Source: Kiritimatiellia bacterium (lineage in GTDB: Bacteria; Verrucomicrobiota; Kiritimatiellia; SLAD01). From it: a DNA stretch of 6,833 nucleotides. Location: NCBI GenBank assembly GCA_007125875.1, contig SLCI01000202.1:1-6833 (forward strand), in the 5' to 3' direction. How positions within the stretch are numbered: the stretch's first letter is position 1; each line of letters begins with the position of its first letter. The position numbers and the translations under genes are program-made. Positions 1 through 5,563 of this stretch are shown here, piece by piece. Under the pieces are notes generated by a model, which was not told where the DNA came from, ran no database searches, and was given only the letters and a program-made list of their open reading frames with translations.

Positions 1-1306
1 GGTCCTCGTCCCCTCCCGTCAGTGCAGCATTCGATGCGAATCCGGAATCGCCAATCACGATCAGTCGCGTGGAGCGGATCTGCACATCGATTCCCGGTAC
101 TGGCCCACGTTCAACGGCGACAGCCAAGGGAATCGGTCCAGGACGATCGATGCCGGGATCAAAGCGCACAGGCACTTGATCCGGATTCGTTTCCGCCCAC
201 GATGAGGCGGAACTCTGAGCCAAAATTGAAACATGCGGCTTGTCTGCTTGATCCGCCGCCGGCCGCTCGGTCTCATTAACAGGGAAAACAGAGCGCGGGT
301 TGTAAAAGACCGTCGTCAAACCGCGCACACCGGCTGTAATTGGATGTAGCCCATAGTCCGTTACGAAAATCTCGCGACCGGTGAAGGAACGGCCCGGATC
401 CATAATGATGTCATCGCCCAACACGACTCCCCAACGCCGCAGCAACGGCTCCAGCCCGGTACGGGTCATAGAATCGATCAGCAACATCACGCGGCCACTG
501 CGCTCAAGATAGTCATTGATGAGGTCCAACTCCGGCTGAGATAAACGTCGAGTCGGGCCGGCGATGACCAATGCCGCCGCATCCTCGGGTAGGCCATTCG
601 CATCCGACAACAGCAGTGTGTCGACCTCGATATTATTGATCCGCATTCTGTGCGCGATGTCGGAGTAGCCGACAAAGCGATCAAAGTTATCAATACGACG
701 CTGACCATGTCCGGCCAGGAAGTAAACCCGCGGTAACTCGGTCTGCGTAATATAGTGGATCGCCGATGAAAACGCCTGCTCGCCCCGGAAACGCGCACGG
801 GCAGGCCCACGACCTTCGCGCATGCCGGTGAAGTCGAACTCCATAATATCCATGGTCGTCAACGTGCGACTGCGACCATAATAATTGAAAATCACTACGT
901 TGGGTTGCTCGACGCCAAACCGGCGCGCCAACTCTTCGGCGCGACCGAGATTGCGATCAGGATCAACGTATTCAACGCGCAGCATGGGTGCGCGGTATTG
1001 GTATTCTCGCAGCAAGTTGTCGATGTCATGGAAAAGCGCATCGCCGCGCTCAAAAAAGACAATCACTTCGATCGGTTCGGTGAGTTCCTGCAGCAGCGAT
1101 TCCGTTTGAGGCGACAATCGATACAGCCGTTGCGCGCTGATATCTGTCCGAAAGTAGAAATGCGCTGACAGTAGGTTCAACAGCAGAACAAGTACGAGCG
1201 AAAGTACGACGGTGATCATCACATTCACCCGCACCAACGCGCGCCAACGACCGCGTCGCCGTACACTCGTTTCTGCTCTATGCTCTGCGTCCATCTGTTC
1301 TTCCAT
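1..1306 (-). CDS. gldG: GldG-like ABC transporter auxiliary protein (partial, C-terminus beyond left edge)
   Basis: The frame is open from an ATG at 1306 to the window edge (435 codons, no stop), so the C-terminus is missing. The protein starts with a charged cytoplasmic stretch (residues 1-26, arginine-rich at 16-22), then one membrane segment at about 27-49, then a large presumably periplasmic domain. Family-typical motifs are FLAGHG (196-201), LVIAGPTRRLS (246-256) followed by an LINDYLERSGRVMLLID stretch (262-278), and IGDSGFASN (418-426). These match the auxiliary subunit of GldA/GldF-type ABC-2 transporters (ABC_transp_aux, COG3225). In this family a second, C-terminal membrane segment is usual and would lie outside the window. 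The start codon overlaps the permease stop (TGATG), so translation is probably coupled. Its exact role is unknown; in Flavobacterium the homologue is needed for gliding, which should not be assumed here. Family identity is fairly sure. Confidence 0.88.
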   Translation of the reverse strand, partial: MEEQMDAEHRAETSVRRRGRWRALVRVNVMITVVLSLVLVLLLNLLSAHFYFRTDISAQRLYRLSPQTESLLQELTEPIEVIVFFERGDALFHDIDNLLREYQYRAPMLRVEYVDPDRNLGRAEELARRFGVEQPNVVIFNYYGRSRTLTTMDIMEFDFTGMREGRGPARARFRGEQAFSSAIHYITQTELPRVYFLAGHGQRRIDNFDRFVGYSDIAHRMRINNIEVDTLLLSDANGLPEDAAALVIAGPTRRLSQPELDLINDYLERSGRVMLLIDSMTRTGLEPLLRRWGVVLGDDIIMDPGRSFTGREIFVTDYGLHPITAGVRGLTTVFYNPRSVFPVNETERPAADQADKPHVSILAQSSASSWAETNPDQVPVRFDPGIDRPGPIPLAVAVERGPVPGIDVQIRSTRLIVIGDSGFASNAALTGGDED

Positions 1307-2058
1307 CAAGCCCGCCATTTACGGGATTCCAAAACCTTTGTGGTGATAAACAAAAACCAAGCCGTCCCTGAAATGTAGAAGACGACCGGACGCGTATCGA
1401 GTACGCCACGAGAAAACTCCATCATATGCACCACGGAAGAGGTATAGCGCCCGATCTCCTGCCAGCTGGCGCCGCGCGCGTAATACGGCACAAAGCCCCA
1501 GAAAAACAGGCTACAGAGCACCACAAAAGTGATCACGGCAGCCACCGCCTGGTTCCGCGTTAACGAGGAGGCCAGCAATCCGACCGAAAGATAAAAGGCT
1601 CCGATCAACAGGATGCCGATATAGCTTGAGATCATCGACGTGTAATCCAACGGCGCACCAGCAGGGCTAACCTGTGCCAGCAAAATGGCATAGGCCATGG
1701 TGGGTAACCACAAGACGGCAAAGAATCCTAGTCCGCCGCAAAATTTAGCCAGCACCACCTGCAGATCTGTTAGCGGCGCCGTCATGAGGCTCTCAATCGT
1801 ACCGTTATGCTTTTCTTCGGCGAATTGGCGCATCGTGATCGTTGGGATTGCCATCAACATAGCGAGCCAAAAGAATAAACTTTCGCCCAACAACTGGCGC
1901 ATCACACTGCCGGACTGCGAGCCCTCCGCGAGCAGACTGATCAACATGCTGAAGCTCAGCCCCATCAGGACCAGAAATAAAACAAAAATTACGTAGGCGA
2001 CAGGGGACAGGAAGAAACTCATCCATTCCCGGCGCATTAGGGTCAGGAACACTCTCAT
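1306..2058 (-). CDS. gldF: ABC-2 type transporter permease, GldF-like
   Basis: This 250-residue inner-membrane permease is the membrane partner of the ATPase encoded just upstream. It has about six hydrophobic segments (near residues 16-40, 60-77, 103-128, 144-166, 170-193 and 223-241). Diagnostic motifs are RREWMSFFLSPVAYV near the N-terminus, the cytoplasmic coupling stretch TMRQFAEEKHNGTIESLM (75-92), and the C-terminal block FSRGVLDTRPVVFYIS then LESRKWR, all typical of GldF-like ABC-2 permeases. A TTG two codons upstream (2064) is also in frame, but the ATG at 2058 is preferred because a GGGAGGG sequence lies 9 nt before it and only 3 nt before the TTG. The gap to the ATPase stop is 2 nt, and the stop overlaps the start of the GldG-like gene. 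The transported substrate cannot be read from sequence. Confidence 0.93.
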   Translation of the reverse strand: MRVFLTLMRREWMSFFLSPVAYVIFVLFLVLMGLSFSMLISLLAEGSQSGSVMRQLLGESLFFWLAMLMAIPTITMRQFAEEKHNGTIESLMTAPLTDLQVVLAKFCGGLGFFAVLWLPTMAYAILLAQVSPAGAPLDYTSMISSYIGILLIGAFYLSVGLLASSLTRNQAVAAVITFVVLCSLFFWGFVPYYARGASWQEIGRYTSSVVHMMEFSRGVLDTRPVVFYISGTAWFLFITTKVLESRKWRA

Positions 2059-2060
2059 GA

Positions 2061-3008
2061 TCAATCGCCCTCCCGCGCAATGGGCGCCTGCGTGAGACCG
2101 ATATACACATCTTCAAGCGAGCGATTTTCGAGCGATAGATCGCGCAGCACCCAACCTCTGCGCACGATTAACTCAAAGATATTCGGGCGTAAATCTACTT
2201 CGCGCGCAGTCTCAATCAGTCCGTGAATCCATGAACCGTCCTCACACAAGTCGGCGCGATGAACATGCGGCAGGACCGTCATCGCCTTGCGCACCTCGTC
2301 CAGCGGCCCCTTCACCTCGATACGAATACGATTGCCACCGCCCAAGGTCGACTTCAAATTCTCCGGTGTATCGGAGGCAACGATGTGGCCTTTATTGATG
2401 ATCAATAGGCGTTTACACGTCAGCTCGGCCTCCGGCAGAATATGGGTACACAACAAAATCGTATGGCGACTCGCAAGCTGCTTGATGAGTTCACGAATCT
2501 GGCGATTTTGGTTGGGGTCCAGCCCCAATGTGGGCTCATCAAGAATTAAGAGCTCGGGATCATGCACCAGCACATCCGCCAACCCCACGCGTTGCCGATA
2601 TCCACGCGACAAGTGACCGATCACCTCACGTCCCATTTGCTGTAGCCCACAGCGCTCTTTCACTTCGCCCAGCATCGATCGCAGGCGGCGCGACGGAAGC
2701 TGCTTGATGCGCGCTCGAAAGCGTAGATATTCGTCGACACGCATTTCAGGATAGAGCGGGACCGATTCCGGCAGGTAACCAATCCTGCGACGCACTTCCA
2801 GAGATTGTGTCAGGACATCGTACCCAGCCACTTTGACCTCGCCGGCGGTGGCGGACAGATATCCTGAAAGAATACGCATGGTGGTGGTCTTTCCTGCGCC
2901 ATTGGGCCCTAAAAAGCCGACCACTTCGCCTCGCTCGACTTCAAAAGAAACGTCATCGACCGCCGCAAAACGCCCATATCGCTTGGTTAAATGTGCAACC
3001 GAAATCAT
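2061..3008 (-). CDS. gldA: ABC transporter ATP-binding protein, GldA-like
   Basis: This 315-residue cytoplasmic ATPase energises the permease and auxiliary protein encoded next. All nucleotide-binding motifs are intact: Walker A GPNGAGKTT (34-42), signature LSRGYRQRVGLA (133-144), Walker B LLILDEPT (153-160, catalytic E158), D-loop LGLDP (161-165) and switch histidine H189. The Q-loop position reads YLPES, with Glu81 where classic importers have Gln; this is usual in the DrrA/CcmA/GldA export class, not a defect. Residues about 220-315 form the accessory C-terminal region common to this class (GldA proteins are about 300 residues). It starts with ATG but no clear ribosome binding site precedes it. 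It is the first gene of the leftward operon; the divergent intergenic region 3009-3110 should hold the promoter. Confidence 0.95.
   Translation of the reverse strand: MISVAHLTKRYGRFAAVDDVSFEVERGEVVGFLGPNGAGKTTTMRILSGYLSATAGEVKVAGYDVLTQSLEVRRRIGYLPESVPLYPEMRVDEYLRFRARIKQLPSRRLRSMLGEVKERCGLQQMGREVIGHLSRGYRQRVGLADVLVHDPELLILDEPTLGLDPNQNRQIRELIKQLASRHTILLCTHILPEAELTCKRLLIINKGHIVASDTPENLKSTLGGGNRIRIEVKGPLDEVRKAMTVLPHVHRADLCEDGSWIHGLIETAREVDLRPNIFELIVRRGWVLRDLSLENRSLEDVYIGLTQAPIAREGD
2068..2074 (-). promoter_or_regulatory. Shine-Dalgarno site of the GldF-like permease
   Basis: GGGAGGG on the minus strand lies 9 nt upstream of the ATG at 2058, inside the last codons of the ATPase gene. It decides between the ATG (good spacing) and the in-frame TTG at 2064 (spacing only 3). 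It is the only textbook ribosome binding site I could see in the window. Confidence 0.7.
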
Positions 3009-3110
3009 GTTGATCGAACTTCGAAAGATACCTGGAGATCGAACTTTACCCCCATACGCGCAACGGGCTAATCTGACACAAAATAGATCGCCTGATCGCT
3101 ACTTCTCACT
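3009..3110. promoter_or_regulatory. Divergent intergenic region with presumed promoters for both flanking genes
   Basis: This 102-nt gap separates the divergent ATPase (leftward) and DUF2851 (rightward) genes, so it must drive both unless expression comes from elsewhere. A weak rightward sigma-70-like candidate is TTTACC (3045-3050), then an 18-nt spacer and TAATCT (3069-3074). I found no convincing leftward match. The region contains the direct repeat at 3012-3046 and four GATCG sites. Neither flanking start codon has a good Shine-Dalgarno sequence. The promoter assignment is weak; the divergent arrangement is certain. Confidence 0.4.
3012..3046. repeat. 10-bp direct repeat GATCGAACTT, two copies 25 bp apart
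   Basis: Copies lie at 3012-3021 and 3037-3046, upstream of the ABC ATPase start at 3008. The first copy runs into a TTCGAA palindrome (3019-3024). A start-to-start distance of 25 bp is about two and a half helical turns. It could be a regulator site or chance; only the repeat itself is directly seen. Confidence 0.6.
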
Positions 3111-4628
3111 ATGAAGAACACCGCCCCAATCCGTCAAGCAATGCGCAGTGAAGCCTATGCGGCGGGGCCTCACTTCCCTTGCTTTGCGCGCGCTTCTCAG
3201 TACCGCCATCTGACCCAGTCAACAGCCGCTTGCGTGCACGAATCAGATCGGCGACGTCCTGCCTTCCCCTATTCGGAGCGGCATTTACACTGTGTATGGC
3301 ATGATCCCGGACTGCGCCCGCCTGTATTGACGACGCGGCGTGGTGAATCCGTTACGGTGGAACATCCTGGCCTTTGGAACCATGAAGCCGGACCTGATTT
3401 TATCGGGGCCGTCTTGCTGATTGGCGAAAGTCGGCGTCGGGTAGTTGGTGATGTAGAAATACATATCCATCCGCAGGACTGGAAAGCGCATGGTCACGCT
3501 CAGGATCCAAGATTCGATGACGTGCGTTTTCACGTCACCTATTTCCCGGGTGATGACGATTCATTGAATACCGTGCCTAATGCCGAACAAATCGTTCTCA
3601 AAGATGCCTTAGCCGCCTTGCCCGGGTTTGCCTTCGAACAAATCGACACCACGGCCTATCCGTATGGCGCGCGGGCCGATACTCCGCCGTGTTCGACGGT
3701 GTTGGCCCTCTATCAACCCGACGAGCGCGAGCAGTTGTTGAAGGCTGCCGGCGAGGAGCGTCTTCGACGTAAAGCGGAACAGATGCAACGAAGCGTGCAG
3801 GAGTTTGGCGTTGACCAAGTCCTGTATGAGGAAGTTTTGACCGCTCTCGGCTACAAGCACAACAAGCGCGCCTGTCGTCATCTCGCTCGGCTGCTCCCGC
3901 ATGCCACACTTCGAGAGCTAGCTGACGGTGATCCGATGAAGGGGTACGCGCTGTTATTGGGTATGGCGGGCTTGCTCCCGGACCCGTCATCCACGGCGTG
4001 GCCTCCTGAAACACAATCATGGCTGCGGCAGCTCTGGCAAATCTGGTGGCGACACGAACAAGCGCTACCCTCCGCCATGAACGAATCAGCCTGGCGTCTC
4101 GACAGCTTACGACCGACAAACCATCCGGTCCGACGACTTTGTGGGGCGGCACATCTCTTTTGCGCAGCTGAGCCGCTGATCCGGAAAGTCGAACGTTGCT
4201 GGGCGAATGATCCCGCGCGCTGGACCGCGAGCTGGCTGGAGCATTGCACATCGTGCGCAGACCCTTTCTGGTCAACGCGTCTTACATTGCGTGGCGAACA
4301 GCAAGCGAAGCCCGTCGCCTTGATCGGCAAAGCCCGCGCAACGGCTATTTTAGTGAATGTGTTACTCCCACTCGCAGCTGGACACGCCCAGTATAGCGCG
4401 AAAGTCTTAACCGCGCTGGACCACTTGCCGCAAGAAGCAGAGAATGCGCTGGTCAAACAGACCGCGTATTACCTTTTCGGGCGCGATCATAGCCCGTCCC
4501 TGTATCGCGACACACTGGCCCGGCAAGGATTGCTGCAGATCTTTCATGATTTTTGCATGAGTGATCGATCACGCTGTGCATCGTGCACCTTTCCGCAAAC
4601 GCTCCAACGCCATTTGGAACAACGCTGA
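3111..4628 (+). CDS. DUF2851 family protein
   Basis: This 505-residue protein has no signal peptide or membrane segment, so it is probably cytoplasmic. The function of the family is not established. Motifs along the chain match DUF2851 (PF11013): SERHLHCVWHD (55-65), HPGLWNHEAGPDF (85-97), GDVEIHIH (113-120) with DW at 123-124, EVLTALGYKHNK (241-252), LLLGMAGLLP (281-290), WRLDSLRPTNHPVRRL (328-343), IGKARATAILVNVLLPLA (405-422), and a C-terminal cysteine group C482, C489, C492. Conservation begins near residue 52, so the first 50 residues are a variable extension and a start at the second Met (3141) is possible. No Shine-Dalgarno site precedes either. P95-D96 and E116 resemble the spacing of a PD-(D/E)XK nuclease core, which is a hypothesis only. 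It is a single-gene unit, divergent from the ABC operon and convergent, with 6 nt between stops, with the next gene. Confidence 0.92.
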   Translation: MKNTAPIRQAMRSEAYAAGPHFPCFARASQYRHLTQSTAACVHESDRRRPAFPYSERHLHCVWHDPGLRPPVLTTRRGESVTVEHPGLWNHEAGPDFIGAVLLIGESRRRVVGDVEIHIHPQDWKAHGHAQDPRFDDVRFHVTYFPGDDDSLNTVPNAEQIVLKDALAALPGFAFEQIDTTAYPYGARADTPPCSTVLALYQPDEREQLLKAAGEERLRRKAEQMQRSVQEFGVDQVLYEEVLTALGYKHNKRACRHLARLLPHATLRELADGDPMKGYALLLGMAGLLPDPSSTAWPPETQSWLRQLWQIWWRHEQALPSAMNESAWRLDSLRPTNHPVRRLCGAAHLFCAAEPLIRKVERCWANDPARWTASWLEHCTSCADPFWSTRLTLRGEQQAKPVALIGKARATAILVNVLLPLAAGHAQYSAKVLTALDHLPQEAENALVKQTAYYLFGRDHSPSLYRDTLARQGLLQIFHDFCMSDRSRCASCTFPQTLQRHLEQR

Positions 4629-4634
4629 GCGGGA

Positions 4635-5378
4635 TCAACCGTTGAATTCGGAATCGCCGAAGGCGAGGATCGGATAAAAAAGGAAGGGCAAGAGCAACAG
4701 GCCGAATCCGAATAGCACGCCGTGTCCGAAATTACGCGATAGCCGCATCACCATAACAATGGACACGACAAAATTGACCAGCGGGACCAAGAGCAATAAG
4801 AAATACCACATCGACAGACTCGCCATCCTCAGGTACACGAGCACGTTGTAGATAGGAATGAGACTGGCCCAGCCAGCCTCGCCGGCCTTTTCATACACGA
4901 TCCACATCACAATGATGTAGAACAGCATAATAGCCATTGATAGGCCGAACACCGCGTAGGGTACCCAAGCAGGAAGCCCCAGCTCTTCCCAATCGATTTC
5001 GAACGTATCCATGCTGTGCATCAGACCTTCCCAGTCCACCGATTCCATTTGCTCTGCAAGGGCGTCCCAATCGACCGTATCGAGGGCCTCCGCAATGCGC
5101 GGATCGGCCGAATCTAAAACGGCAGGGCGCGTTGATCGTAATGGGGCTTGCGACACAACGGCGACGACAGCACCGTCTTCGAGGGCGACTTCGCGGTTAC
5201 GATCATAAAAAAGGATTTCCAGTTGATCGCGCTGCACGACGGCACGTGGTTCGCCCCATTGATCGATCACGTCTTGACGCGACATTCCCTCAGTAACCGT
5301 TGCAGAAACTGGCTCGGCTAACCCGAGCAGCATCACGCCTAGCAACCCCATAACATACATCGACCGCATTATGCTCAT
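4635..5378 (-). CDS. Composite envelope protein: signal peptide, SmpA/OmlA-like domain, DW repeats, DUF5684 membrane domain
   Basis: This is a 247-residue protein from ATG 5378. A TTG at 5414 would add 12 residues and overlap the previous stop as TTGA. I prefer the ATG because it gives a clean signal peptide ending EPVSA (cleavage after about residue 26); no ribosome binding site decides it. The mature part begins with about 50 residues resembling the SmpA/OmlA lipoprotein fold (GMSRQDVIDQWGEP, then ILFYDRN and LEDGAVVAVV). Three acidic repeats follow, VDWDAL, VDWEGL and IDWEEL (about residues 102-133). Three membrane segments come next (near 140-163, 190-210, 221-240), carrying the DUF5684 motifs EKAGEAGWASLIPIYNVL and FYPILAFGDSEF. 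Databases sometimes mislabel this C-terminal domain as signal peptidase I, but no Ser-Lys catalytic pair is seen. It is the last gene of the operon. Function is unknown; the domain calls are fairly firm. Confidence 0.85.
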   Translation of the reverse strand: MSIMRSMYVMGLLGVMLLGLAEPVSATVTEGMSRQDVIDQWGEPRAVVQRDQLEILFYDRNREVALEDGAVVAVVSQAPLRSTRPAVLDSADPRIAEALDTVDWDALAEQMESVDWEGLMHSMDTFEIDWEELGLPAWVPYAVFGLSMAIMLFYIIVMWIVYEKAGEAGWASLIPIYNVLVYLRMASLSMWYFLLLLVPLVNFVVSIVMVMRLSRNFGHGVLFGFGLLLLPFLFYPILAFGDSEFNG

Positions 5379-5410
5379 GAGGAAAGATTGCGGGGGATCG
5401 CCCTGCTCCG

Positions 5411-5563
5411 TCAAGCCTTGCTTACGGATCGGCGATTACGATTTCGGCGGCACCGTTCACTGCAGTAGACCACCTCATCCCATATTTTGGCCCACTTCTT
5501 GCGCCACTGAAAAGGGCGCTCACAGACGGGGCATACTTTGGTCGGTCGTTCGGAGGACTTCAT
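5411..5563 (-). CDS. DUF2256 small zinc-ribbon protein
   Basis: This 50-residue basic protein is recognisable as DUF2256 (COG4338). It has a Cys pair C11-x2-C14, the family core RPFQWRKKWAKIWDEVVYC, and a second pair C34-x3-C38 followed by an arginine-rich tail. The four cysteines probably bind zinc. The molecular role of the family is unknown; a nucleic-acid-binding role is plausible from the basic ribbon but unproven. Its ATG overlaps the transglycosylase stop (ATGA, 5560-5563). Its TGA overlaps a possible TTG start of the next gene (TTGA, 5411-5414). With no Shine-Dalgarno site visible, translation by coupling to the upstream gene is the likely explanation. The length fits the family, which usually has 40-60 residues. 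Confidence 0.9.
   Translation of the reverse strand: MKSSERPTKVCPVCERPFQWRKKWAKIWDEVVYCSERCRRNRNRRSVSKA

Noticed and set aside
22..279. Plus-strand open frame at the left edge.
   Set aside because: It is antisense to the GldG-like gene, whose frame is continuous and carries the family motif GDSGFASN here.
487..810. Minus-strand open frame of 107 codons overlapping the GldG-like gene.
   Set aside because: It is in a different frame from the continuous 435-codon GldG-like frame and its translation is low-complexity, so it is an out-of-frame shadow.
1805..2116. Minus-strand open frame of 103 codons across the permease and ATPase junction.
   Set aside because: It is out of frame with both well-supported ABC genes and shows no family motif.
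3598..4456. Long minus-strand open frames (up to 225 codons) opposite the DUF2851 gene.
   Set aside because: Their translations are arginine- and serine-rich with no motif, and they are antisense shadows of a clearly conserved plus-strand protein.
4654..4666. Perfect small hairpin TCGCC-GAA-GGCGA near the convergent gene ends, considered as a shared terminator.
   Set aside because: It lies inside the conserved FGDSEF coding end of the DUF5684 gene, has only a 5-bp stem, and no T run follows on either strand.
4937..5296. Plus-strand open frame of 119 codons opposite the DUF5684 gene.
   Set aside because: It is an antisense shadow with arginine- and proline-rich translation, while the minus strand has clear signal peptide, repeats and membrane segments.
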